NCBI GenBank assembly: GCA_964471755.1
Contig: CAYYJM010000066.1
Span: 1-24,806 of the forward strand
DNA: 24,806 bases
Direction of reading: 5' to 3'
Source: CAYYJM01 sp964471755
GTDB taxonomy: Bacteria > Planctomycetota > Planctomycetia > Gemmatales > Gemmataceae
The position numbers were made by a program, and so were the translations under genes. The notes beneath the pieces are model-generated. The model did no database searches and was not told the origin of the DNA. It worked only from the letters and a program-made list of their open reading frames with translations. Of the stretch, positions 13,906-21,045 are shown in pieces (within the stretch, counting starts at the first letter, position 1; every line of letters starts with the position of its first letter).

Positions 13906-15372
13906 ATGCGGCGGTCCTGCTTCTGTGTTGCCTGTGCCGTCCTCGGCGCGGCGGTCGCGTACCTCCTGTTCTTCGCCGCGCCTCCGGCGGCCCGGGCTCA
14001 GGGGAAGCCGGTCAGTTTCATCAACGACGTGGCTCCCATCCTCAAGGAGTCCTGCTTCGGCTGCCACGGCACGAAGAACCCCAAGGGCAAGTTCTCGATG
14101 ACCAGCTTCGAGAACCTGCGCAAGGGCGGCACCAAGGAGAATCCGATCGTCAGCGGCAAGCCCGAAGAGAGTTATTTCCTCGACGTCCTCAAGGCGACGG
14201 ATCGGCAGATGATGCCGCCGAAGGATACCGGTGGGCCGCTGCCAAAGGAAAAGATCGCCATCATCGAGCGGTGGATCAAGGAAGGGGCGAAGCTCGACGC
14301 CGACGTGGTGGCCAGCGCCGAGATCAGCCGGGAACTGCGCAAACGCTGGACGCCGCCGACGCCGGCGGCCGTCTATCCCTACCCGGTCGTCGTCAACTCG
14401 CTGGCCTTCACGCCGGACAGCAAGAAGGTCGTCGTCAGCGGCCATCATGAACTGACCGTCTGGGAGGCGGCCACCGGCAAGCTCGAGAAGCGTATCCATG
14501 TCCGCAATCGACGGGCCCTGGCCATGAGCTTCCTGCCCGATGGCAAGCTGGTCGTCGCAGGAGGCCGACCCGGTGAGGAGGGCGACGTCTGCATCTACGA
14601 CATCAACGGTGGCACACCGAAGGTCGAGAACGGCGTCCAGGTCCTCGATGGCGTCAAGGATCCGAAGGTGCTGCTCAAGCGCCTGATCGAGACCGACGAC
14701 GAGGTGCTGGCCCTGGCCCTTTCCGCCGATGGCAAGAAGCTCGCCGCCGCCGGGTGCGATCGCATTGTCACCGTGTGGGACCTGTCGGCCGGCTACGACA
14801 AGGCGAAGGTCGAGCAGACCTTCGAGAACCACGCCGACTGGGTCTTTGGCCTGGCCTTCACTCCCGATGGCAAGCGTCTGCTGACCAGCAGTCGGGACAA
14901 GACGGCCAAGGTCTGGAACCTGGAGAAGAAGGAATCCATGCTGACCTTCCCCGACCACCAGAACACGGTGTACGCCGTGGCCATCAAGCCGGATGGCAAG
15001 ACGGCCTACTCGGTCGGCGAGGACAAGCAGATCCGCCTCTGGAACGCGACCGGCGACTCGGTCAAGCAGATCCGGGCCAGCGGCGGGCATGGCGAGGGGG
15101 TTCTGAAGCTGGTGTATCACCCGAAGAAGCCGTTGCTCATCACCTGCTCGGCCGATAAGACCGTACGCATCTGGAACGCGGAGAACGCCTCCGCCACGAA
15201 GACGCTGTCCGGCCACACCGATCAGGTCTTCGCCGTTGCGGTCAGTCCCGATGGCGAACTGATCGCTTCGGGAACGTGGAACGGCGAGGTCAAGGTCTGG
15301 AAGCTGGACGGCACCCCGGTAGCGAGCTTCAACGCCTCGCCGGGGCTGAAGGTCGAGGCACCGTCGAAGTAA
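13906..15372 (+). CDS. Planctomycete-type cytochrome c fused to WD40 propeller
   Basis: The 488-residue protein has an N-terminal signal or anchor (VACAVLGAAVAYLLFFAAPP). A c-type cytochrome domain follows with heme site CFGCH (Cys50, Cys53, His54) and a likely axial Met in QMMPP (Met102 or Met103). This is the planctomycete PSCyt1/cytochrome-C type (FINDVAPILKESCFGCHG). From about residue 140 to 480 it is a WD40 propeller with repeated SADGK, TPDGK, VWDL/VWNL and RLWN elements. It should sit on the outer face of the cytoplasmic membrane, where the heme could accept or pass electrons to a partner bound by the propeller; the partner is unknown. GGAG lies 9 nt upstream of the start. The DJ-1-like gene follows after 24 nt, probably co-transcribed. 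Confidence 0.92.
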   Translation: MRRSCFCVACAVLGAAVAYLLFFAAPPAARAQGKPVSFINDVAPILKESCFGCHGTKNPKGKFSMTSFENLRKGGTKENPIVSGKPEESYFLDVLKATDRQMMPPKDTGGPLPKEKIAIIERWIKEGAKLDADVVASAEISRELRKRWTPPTPAAVYPYPVVVNSLAFTPDSKKVVVSGHHELTVWEAATGKLEKRIHVRNRRALAMSFLPDGKLVVAGGRPGEEGDVCIYDINGGTPKVENGVQVLDGVKDPKVLLKRLIETDDEVLALALSADGKKLAAAGCDRIVTVWDLSAGYDKAKVEQTFENHADWVFGLAFTPDGKRLLTSSRDKTAKVWNLEKKESMLTFPDHQNTVYAVAIKPDGKTAYSVGEDKQIRLWNATGDSVKQIRASGGHGEGVLKLVYHPKKPLLITCSADKTVRIWNAENASATKTLSGHTDQVFAVAVSPDGELIASGTWNGEVKVWKLDGTPVASFNASPGLKVEAPSK

Positions 15373-15396
15373 CTCCACAGGAGGGGACCGTACGTC

Positions 15397-15978
15397 ATGG
15401 CCGCCAGGAAGATTCTGCTGCTCGTCGGCGACTTCGTCGAGGATTACGAGGTCATGGTGCCGTTCCAGGCCCTGCTGATGGTCGGCCATACCGTCCACGC
15501 CATTTGTCCGAATCGGCGAGCCGGCGACCGGGTCCGGACGGCGGTCCACGATTTCGAGGGAGATCAGACCTACAGTGAGAAGCCGGGGCACAACTTCACG
15601 CTGAACGCCACGTTCAGCGAGATCGTCCCGGCCGACTACGACGCACTGGTCATTCCCGGCGGTCGGGCTCCGGAGTATCTCCGGCTCGATGCCAGGGTGC
15701 TGACGCTGGTCAAGCACTTCGCCGCAGCCGGCAAGCCGATCGCGGCGATCTGTCACGGAGCCCAGATCCTGACGGCGGCGGGCGTGCTGTCCGGCAGAAC
15801 GTGTTCGGCCTATCCCGCTGTCGGTCCCGAGGTGACCGCCTGCGGTGGGACCTGGGTCGATGTCGGCTACGAGAAGGCGCACGTCGATGGCAACCTGGTG
15901 ACAGCGGCGGCCTGGCCGGCGCATCCCGACTGGCGGGCGGCGTTCCTGAAACTGCTCGGCACGCGGATCGAACCGTGA
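15397..15978 (+). CDS. DJ-1/PfpI family protein
   Basis: The 193-residue protein has the class I glutamine amidotransferase-like fold of DJ-1/PfpI. The nucleophile elbow is AAICHGAQ (Cys119, His120). Glu15 in GDFVEDYE is placed like the glutamate that activates the DJ-1 cysteine, and IPGGRAPEYL is the conserved loop. Members act as proteases, glyoxalase-like enzymes, deglycases or redox-sensitive chaperones; the long ATFSEIVPADYDALVIPGG form occurs in the general stress protein type. It is cytoplasmic, with no signal. AGGAGG lies 12 nt before the ATG, rather far but the best site. It is 24 nt after the cytochrome gene, suggesting an operon, and is followed by a large inverted repeat. Confidence 0.9.
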   Translation: MAARKILLLVGDFVEDYEVMVPFQALLMVGHTVHAICPNRRAGDRVRTAVHDFEGDQTYSEKPGHNFTLNATFSEIVPADYDALVIPGGRAPEYLRLDARVLTLVKHFAAAGKPIAAICHGAQILTAAGVLSGRTCSAYPAVGPEVTACGGTWVDVGYEKAHVDGNLVTAAAWPAHPDWRAAFLKLLGTRIEP

Positions 15979-15983
15979 TGTTC

Positions 15984-16051
15984 CATTTAGCCGCCGGCTT
16001 GCCGGCGGTCCTCACCTCGGAAAGTACCGCCGGCAAGCCGGCGGCTAAATG
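15984..16051. repeat. Perfect 26-bp inverted repeat, palindromic arms
   Basis: Arms 15984-16009 and 16026-16051 are perfect reverse complements separated by 16 nt. Each arm is itself nearly palindromic (CCGCCGGC TT GCCGGCGG), so either one long hairpin or two small ones can form. It begins 6 nt after the DJ-1 stop and its right end contains an ATG in frame with the HAD gene. It may end the upstream transcript or be a REP-like mobile palindrome. Confidence 0.9.
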
Positions 16052-16054
16052 ATT

Positions 16055-16058
16055 GAGG
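16055..16058 (+). promoter_or_regulatory. Ribosome binding site that selects the HAD start
   Basis: GAGG lies 8 nt before ATG 16067. The earlier in-frame ATG at 16049 falls inside the inverted repeat and has no such site. Confidence 0.55.
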
Positions 16059-16066
16059 CGCTCCGG

Positions 16067-16744
16067 ATGATTGTCTGTCTGTTCGACATTGATGGCACAC
16101 TGATCGCCAGCGGCGGAGCCGGCAAGGTGGCCCTGGAACGGGCCCTGGCCGAGACCTTCGGCAACGAACACGTCATCGATAAGCTCTCGCTTTCCGGCCG
16201 AACCGACCGGGCCATCACGGAGAGCCTGCTCCGGTTGCTGAACATCGACCCCAGCGAGGAGAACATCTGGCGGCTGCTCGAGGCCTACCTGCGTCACCTG
16301 CCGGATTGCCTGGCGACGCTTCAGGGCAAGGTTCTGCCCGGCATCGCCGAGTTGCTCCGGCAACTGCATACCCGCGAGGACGTTCTCGTCGGTCTGCTGA
16401 CCGGCAACATCCGGCGTGGTGCCCGCGTCAAGCTCGGCCATTTCGGTCTGTACGACTACTTTCAACTCGGCGGCTTCGGTGATCGCCATCACAACCGGGA
16501 CGACGTGGCCCGCGAAGCGTTCGCCGAGGTTCACCGGCATCTGGAGCGAGAGGTCCAGCCCGAGCGAATCTGGGTCGTCGGTGATACGCCGCTCGACATC
16601 CGCTGTGCCCGTGCGATCGGGGCCCGGGTCGTGGCCGTCGCCACCGGCTGGCACACGACCGAGGAACTGTCGGCCCACGCGCCCGACCTGCTCCTGGCCG
16701 ACCTGAGCGATCCGGGCCCGTTGCTGGCTCGCTGGTCTGCCTAG
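16067..16744 (+). CDS. HAD family phosphatase, phosphoglycolate phosphatase-like
   Basis: The 225-residue protein has all HAD motifs. The nucleophile motif is FDIDGTL (Asp7, Asp9), motif II Thr112 in LLTGN, a Lys122 region for motif III, and motif IV VVGDTPLDI (Asp173, Asp177). The alpha-helical cap between about residues 15 and 95 is of the C1 type seen in phosphoglycolate phosphatase (Gph) and similar enzymes. It removes phosphate from a small metabolite; the substrate is not determined. The chosen start places the nucleophile loop at residue 7, as usual, and has its own GAGG site. MsrB follows 51 nt downstream in the same direction, probably not a strict operon, since TAGAAT overlaps the HAD stop as a possible -10 for msrB. 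Confidence 0.9.
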   Translation: MIVCLFDIDGTLIASGGAGKVALERALAETFGNEHVIDKLSLSGRTDRAITESLLRLLNIDPSEENIWRLLEAYLRHLPDCLATLQGKVLPGIAELLRQLHTREDVLVGLLTGNIRRGARVKLGHFGLYDYFQLGGFGDRHHNRDDVAREAFAEVHRHLEREVQPERIWVVGDTPLDIRCARAIGARVVAVATGWHTTEELSAHAPDLLLADLSDPGPLLARWSA

Positions 16745-16795
16745 AATGAAGGGGCGGGCCGCGTCGGCTCGCGCGGTCACATTCAGGAGCCGACC

Positions 16796-17248
16796 ATGCC
16801 GGTGAAGGTATTCGATCAGCAGGGCCATCTGATCCCGGCGGACGAGGACCGGGTCGAGAAAACCGACACGGAGTGGCGGGCCCTGCTCACGCCGGAGCAG
16901 TATCGCATCGCCCGGGGCAAGGGGACCGAACGGGCGTTCTGCGGCAACCTGCTCGACAACAAGCGAGAGGGCGTTTACGTCTGCATCTGCTGTCGGCTGC
17001 CGCTGTTCGCGTCGAGCCACAAGTTCGAGTCCGGCACCGGCTGGCCGAGTTTCTTCCAGCCAGTCGCCGAGGAGAACATCGCCACGATCACCGATCGCAG
17101 CCACGGCATGATCCGCACGGAGATCCTCTGCGCCCGCTGCGACTGTCACCTGGGCCACGTCTTCCCGGACGGCCCGCGTCCGACGGGGCTGCGCTTCTGC
17201 GTCAATTCCGAGTCGCTCGATTTCGTCGATGCGACAAACCCGGAATGA
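16796..17248 (+). CDS. msrB: Peptide-methionine (R)-S-oxide reductase MsrB
   Basis: The 150-residue enzyme reduces methionine-R-sulfoxide in proteins and repairs oxidative damage in the cytoplasm, using thioredoxin. The zinc site is Cys63/Cys66 (CICC) and Cys112/Cys115 (CARC). The substrate pocket is SGTGWPSF, HLGHVFPDGP is the metal-side strand, and the catalytic Cys135 is in RFCVNS. All key residues are present. Cys49 in TERAFCGN sits where other members have their resolving cysteine. AGGAG lies 6 nt upstream of the ATG. A hairpin terminator follows the stop. The enzyme is stand-alone, not fused to MsrA. Confidence 0.96.
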   Translation: MPVKVFDQQGHLIPADEDRVEKTDTEWRALLTPEQYRIARGKGTERAFCGNLLDNKREGVYVCICCRLPLFASSHKFESGTGWPSFFQPVAEENIATITDRSHGMIRTEILCARCDCHLGHVFPDGPRPTGLRFCVNSESLDFVDATNPE

Positions 17249-17251
17249 CCC

Positions 17252-17279
17252 GAACCCGCTGCGCAAGCAAGGGTTCTTT
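17252..17279 (+). terminator. Intrinsic terminator after msrB
   Basis: GAACCC pairs with GGGTTC, and inside it GCT pairs with AGC, with a small AA bulge. TTT follows. It sits in the 30-nt gap between msrB and the convergent kinase gene and reads best in the msrB direction. Confidence 0.6.
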
Positions 17280-17803
17280 CACGGTTCGATGACATACGCC
17301 CGACACCGGGCCACACACTCCGCCAGAGACAGTCGGCCGGTGTCGAGAACCAGGTGCGGCACGGTGATCGGCACGGCCTCCGCCTTGATCCGCTGGTAGA
17401 GAGCGAACGTTCGATTTCGCGCCGAGTGACAGCCCTCGGCCAGGTCGCGTTCCAGACGTTCCTTCACGACGGCGTCGTCGCAAACGCAGGTGATGATCTT
17501 CAATGGACCGGGTACGGATGCGGCGAGTTTGAGAAGAGCGGTCTGCTGGCCGGGCCGCAGATACGTCCGACCATCGAGGATCACGGCCGGAGCGGACGGA
17601 TGGCTCAGGATCGCCGTCGTGGCCTGGTAGATGGCTGTCATGACCATCTCGTCCTGACCGTCGGAGTAGTCCAGGACGCGCGGCGGGAAGAGTACGGCCC
17701 GAACGCGATCCTTGTCGAGGACGATGGCGTCGATCTTGCGTTCCAGGGCGGCAGCGAGGGTACTCTTGCCCGTGCCCGGCAGACCAGCCAGGGCGATCAA
17801 CAT
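17279..17803 (-). CDS. P-loop kinase-like protein (AAA_33 / zeta-toxin-like)
   Basis: The 174-residue protein has Walker A GLPGTGKST (Gly7-Thr15), a Walker B-like VILDGRTY (Asp78), and later RNRTFALYQRIK, which supplies the arginines of a lid. This is the pattern of small P-loop kinases (AAA_33 group) that phosphorylate nucleic acid ends, sugars, adenylyl sulfate or antibiotics; the target is unknown. The start at MLIALAGLPG puts the P-loop at residue 7 as usual and has GGAGGA about 8 nt upstream. A longer frame exists but is antisense to the neighbouring HAD gene. The divergent HAD phosphatase starts 25 nt away, so the two are a likely kinase/phosphatase pair. Confidence 0.85.
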   Translation of the reverse strand: MLIALAGLPGTGKSTLAAALERKIDAIVLDKDRVRAVLFPPRVLDYSDGQDEMVMTAIYQATTAILSHPSAPAVILDGRTYLRPGQQTALLKLAASVPGPLKIITCVCDDAVVKERLERDLAEGCHSARNRTFALYQRIKAEAVPITVPHLVLDTGRLSLAECVARCRAYVIEP

Positions 17804-17828
17804 GACCCGTTCCTCCACGGAGATTTCG

Positions 17829-18203
17829 ATGCGTATCGGCCTCGACCTCGACGGCCTGCTCGATGAACGGCCGGACTTCTTCGCCTTCCTCACGGCGGCA
17901 TTGCGCCAGGCGGGCCACTTCGTCGCCATCCTGACTTACCGCGATCCGGCCAGTCGATCGCGAACCGAGGGCCAACTCGCTGAATGGGGCATCGCTTACG
18001 ACCAACTGCACTTCGCCCGGTCGCTGGCCGACAAGGGCCGACTCTGCCGCGAGTTGGCCATCGACATCTACTTCGATGACCAGGACGAGTGTCTTCAAGA
18101 TGTCAGTGAGGGAACGACCGTCTTCAAGATTCGCAACGGCGGCAATTTCGACTTCGCCGACCGGCGCTGGCTCAGCACCGACCGACTGACCGAGATCCTG
18201 TGA
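17829..18203 (+). CDS. Small HAD-like phosphatase
   Basis: The 124-residue protein is a capless HAD-like domain. The nucleophile motif is GLDLDGLL (Asp6, Asp8), motif II ILTYRD (Thr36), a Lys69 for motif III, and motif IV IYFDDQDE (Asp83, Asp84). Its small size leaves no room for a cap, which usually means a large or polymeric substrate such as nucleic acid ends or protein. GGAG lies 6-7 nt before ATG 17829. The start is only 25 nt from the divergent P-loop kinase start, so each gene's promoter must overlap the other's leader or coding region. It is convergent with the histidine kinase gene (13 nt between stops). Confidence 0.82.
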   Translation: MRIGLDLDGLLDERPDFFAFLTAALRQAGHFVAILTYRDPASRSRTEGQLAEWGIAYDQLHFARSLADKGRLCRELAIDIYFDDQDECLQDVSEGTTVFKIRNGGNFDFADRRWLSTDRLTEIL

Positions 18204-18216
18204 TCGGCCCCGGCCC

Positions 18217-20040
18217 TCATTCGCTGACCGACGCCCCGTAGAGTCGGGCGTCCACCCGCTGAGCCTTGGACAGGTCGATGCCCTCCTGCGTCAGGTCGTA
18301 TTCCAGTCGCAGATCCTCGCTCAACTGCATCGGGATGCGAATCGTAAACGTGCTGCCCCGACCCAGTTCGCTCTGCAATGTCACCGTGCCGCCGAGGAGT
18401 TGGGTCAGTTCGCGCACGATCGACAGACCCAATCCTGTGCCGCCCTGTTCACGCGTCATCGGATTTCCCGACTGGCGAAACTTCTCGAAAATCAACTCCT
18501 GCTCTTCCGGAGCGATTCCAACGCCGGTGTCCTGGACCTTCAGTTCGAGCAGATCGCCGACCACACTCCCGCGGAGCGTCACCCGGCCGCCCTCGGGCGT
18601 GAACTTGATCGCGTTGGAAAGCAGATTGGAAAGGATCTGACGAAACTTCGTCACGTCCTGACGCAGCAGTGGGATGCTGGGATCGAGAGCGGTGCGCAGA
18701 TCGATCTTCTTCTTCTCGGCCTGGGGGCCAAACATGGTCAGCAGGCCCTCGCAGATGTCGTAGAGCGAGAACTCGCCGATGCGAATTTCCATCTTGCCAG
18801 CCTCGATCTTGGCCAGGTCGAGGATGTCGTTGATCAGGTTGAGCAGCTGCTCACCGCTGGTGCGGATGTTGCTCAACCAGCGTGCCTGTTTATCGTTGAG
18901 CGACAGACCGTTCTGCAAGACGTCACTGAAGCCGAGAATGGAGTTGAGCGGAGTCCGCAGTTCGTGACTCATCGTCGCCAGGAAGTCGTTCTTCAGTCGA
19001 TTGGATTCGTAAAGCGCGAGGTTGGCCTGCGCCAGTTCGTCCACCTTGCGATCGAGGTCCTGATTGACTTTCCGCAGGCGGTCCTGCATCGAAACCAACG
19101 TGCGGAGCATGCGGTTGAAGGCGTGGCTGAGATCCTCGAATTCGTCTCCGGTCTGGATCTCGCTGCGGACGTTGAGTTCACCGGCCGAGATGGCGTCGCT
19201 CACGTCCTTGAGATGCTTGACCGGCTTGACGATGACATAGCGGACGATGATGTAACTGCCGCCCATGATGAGCAGGGCGGTCACCAGGGCGGTTGAGATG
19301 AGAACGGCCCGGTTGAGATCGACGCCGCTCTCGATCGAGCTGGTCGGCACCTCGATCTTGACCAGGGCGATCAGGCCATTCTCGGCCAGGCCCGGTGTCA
19401 TCTGCTGATGGCAGGCGAGGCAGGTCGGCGTCGCCCGGACGGCACCATAATACTGGACGACGCGCTGCTGCTGAAGGTGCAGATGCCGATCCTCGGACAG
19501 CTTCGGGTTGTCCTGGAAGGCCTTGAGACGCTCGGCACTGAGCGAGTCGGTCGGCTTGTTTTCCGGTCGGGTGGCGTCGGGCCGAAGGGTCTGGTAGCGG
19601 TACTCGCGCAGGGCCTCGGGCCAGGTTTTCTCACACTGAAGGCGGAACTCGTCCAGGGCCTTGGCCGCCCGCTTCGGGTCGTCGTCGGGGTCGATGGGCC
19701 GCGACTGGGGTCGCGGCACCTCCAGACTCAGGGCCAGGCCGCCGAGCAGCGCCGCCGGGTTCGGACTGGCGGCCAGCTGCGCGACGGCGGTCGCGACCAG
19801 AGCGCTGCTGCGTACGGTGCCGGCCGGGCGGCAGACCGTGGCCAGGTCGCGATCGACGATCTGCATCAGCAGGAGTCGGCACGTCGTCGTGATCTGCTCG
19901 TAGGCCAGGTGTTCGGTCTGGCGGGCGTACAGGTAGAAGCTGCCGGTGATGAGCAGCAGGATGAAGCCGCCGAACAGAAAGCGGCACTTCCGCTCCAGAC
20001 TCGTCTCGCCGAGGAGTCGCTTCAGGGCCCGATACGACAT
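18217..20040 (-). CDS. Membrane sensor histidine kinase with c-type heme (DUF3365) domain
   Basis: The 607-residue protein has TM1 (about 21-38) and TM2 (about 245-268) around a periplasmic region of the Tll0287-like DUF3365 type, with heme motif CLACH (Cys207, Cys210, His211). HAMP follows (about 268-320), then a coiled coil (320-350), then HisKA with His359 in MSHELRTPLNSILGFSDVL, and HATPase_c with the N box SNLLSNAIKF (Asn476), DTGVGI (Asp504) and GGTGLGLSIV. It has all residues for ATP-dependent autophosphorylation. The heme should sense redox state, oxygen or NO outside the membrane; that is inferred from the domain. No response regulator gene is in the window. It starts 24 nt after mutM, probably one transcript. 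Confidence 0.93.
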   Translation of the reverse strand: MSYRALKRLLGETSLERKCRFLFGGFILLLITGSFYLYARQTEHLAYEQITTTCRLLLMQIVDRDLATVCRPAGTVRSSALVATAVAQLAASPNPAALLGGLALSLEVPRPQSRPIDPDDDPKRAAKALDEFRLQCEKTWPEALREYRYQTLRPDATRPENKPTDSLSAERLKAFQDNPKLSEDRHLHLQQQRVVQYYGAVRATPTCLACHQQMTPGLAENGLIALVKIEVPTSSIESGVDLNRAVLISTALVTALLIMGGSYIIVRYVIVKPVKHLKDVSDAISAGELNVRSEIQTGDEFEDLSHAFNRMLRTLVSMQDRLRKVNQDLDRKVDELAQANLALYESNRLKNDFLATMSHELRTPLNSILGFSDVLQNGLSLNDKQARWLSNIRTSGEQLLNLINDILDLAKIEAGKMEIRIGEFSLYDICEGLLTMFGPQAEKKKIDLRTALDPSIPLLRQDVTKFRQILSNLLSNAIKFTPEGGRVTLRGSVVGDLLELKVQDTGVGIAPEEQELIFEKFRQSGNPMTREQGGTGLGLSIVRELTQLLGGTVTLQSELGRGSTFTIRIPMQLSEDLRLEYDLTQEGIDLSKAQRVDARLYGASVSE

Positions 20041-20064
20041 GGCTCCTCCGCGCTGGGTAGTTCG

Positions 20065-20883
20065 TCACACCTGACAGTGGGGACAGTAATGGGTCGAGCG
20101 TCCGGCGAGCCGGATCTGGCACAGGGGGCGGCCACATTCCCGACAGGGCTCTCCCGTCCGGCCATAGACACGGAACTCCTCCTGGTAGCCGCCCCGGAGG
20201 CCGGAGCCTCCGACGTAGTTGCGGATCGACGAACCGCGCCGATCGATCGCCCGCTTCAGGACGGTGACAATCGCCTGTCGCAGCGTCTCGGCCCGGGCAT
20301 GCGTCAGGCCCCGACCCTTTCGCGTCGGCCGGAGGCGGGCCTCGAACAGGGCCTCGTCGGCGTAGATGTGGCCGATGCCAGCGACGACCGACTGATCCAG
20401 CAGCACCGCCTTGAGGCAGCGGGCGGTGCCGTGCAGGTCACGCCACCAGACCTCCGGGACGAGGTCGAACGGCTCGGGGCCGAGTTTACCGGCTGTCAGG
20501 AATGCCTGCAAAGCGGTCTCGTCCGGGTAGTACGTCGCGCTGCCGAACCGGCGGATGTCGTTGAAACGCAGGTCCCGACCATTGTCGAGCGGGAAGACCA
20601 GGTGGGTGTGCGGTTCCTGCGGTACGTCGTCGGCCTGGACCGTCAGGCGGCCGGTCATGCCCAGGTGGACGAGTAACCGGCCTCCGTTGTCAAGGTCGAG
20701 GATGATCCACTTTCCCCGCCGACGCAGACTGACGACGCATCGGCCGTCCAGTTGGTCATCCCAGGCGTCGAGCCAGGGACGGCGCAGGGCAAAGGCGCTG
20801 CGCTGCACTCGGCCCAGGGTATGGCCCTGGAGGAGTGGTCGCAGCTCACGGACCACCGTCTCGACTTCGGGCAGTTCCGGCAC
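20065..20883 (-). CDS. mutM: Formamidopyrimidine-DNA glycosylase MutM (Fpg)
   Basis: The 272-residue enzyme removes 8-oxoguanine and formamidopyrimidines from DNA and cuts at the abasic site. The start is GTG at 20883, because Pro2 must become the N-terminal catalytic residue (PELPEVETVVREL; Glu3 also catalytic), and GGAGG lies 4-5 nt upstream. Lys58 in RRRGKW is the conserved catalytic lysine, and HLGMTGRL is the family strand. The C-terminal zinc finger is complete: Cys247, Cys250, Cys267 and Cys270, with Arg262 of GRSTHYC contacting DNA. A clean TATAAT lies just upstream. The heme sensor kinase follows 24 nt downstream, and the DUF4838 gene is divergent. Confidence 0.96.
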   Translation of the reverse strand: MPELPEVETVVRELRPLLQGHTLGRVQRSAFALRRPWLDAWDDQLDGRCVVSLRRRGKWIILDLDNGGRLLVHLGMTGRLTVQADDVPQEPHTHLVFPLDNGRDLRFNDIRRFGSATYYPDETALQAFLTAGKLGPEPFDLVPEVWWRDLHGTARCLKAVLLDQSVVAGIGHIYADEALFEARLRPTRKGRGLTHARAETLRQAIVTVLKRAIDRRGSSIRNYVGGSGLRGGYQEEFRVYGRTGEPCRECGRPLCQIRLAGRSTHYCPHCQV

Positions 20884-20902
20884 GGTGCCTCCTTCCGGGG
20901 GG

Positions 20903-20908
20903 ATTATA
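20903..20908 (-). promoter_or_regulatory. mutM: Consensus -10 box of the mutM-kinase operon
   Basis: The minus strand reads TATAAT here, 19 nt before the GTG start, giving a leader of only about 13 nt holding the ribosome site. No clear -35 is seen at the expected distance. Confidence 0.55.
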
Positions 20909-21045
20909 CCCGAAGGCATGCGGACCTACCACGCCGACTCATGTCCTGCGAGGCGGGCGACTGATCCGACAATTCGTCCTTGCGTTCCGGTGTCGGCGGA
21001 TTGAGAATTCCAGCCTCACCCGATTCCGCACCCGGAGGTTGCCAC

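Noticed and set aside
13789..15924. 711-residue minus-strand open frame opposite the cytochrome and DJ-1 genes
   Set aside because: Both plus-strand genes have clear families; the antisense product has no recognisable domain.
15710..17266. 518-residue minus-strand open frame opposite the DJ-1, HAD and msrB genes
   Set aside because: The plus-strand products carry complete catalytic motifs; the antisense frame is a by-product of high GC.
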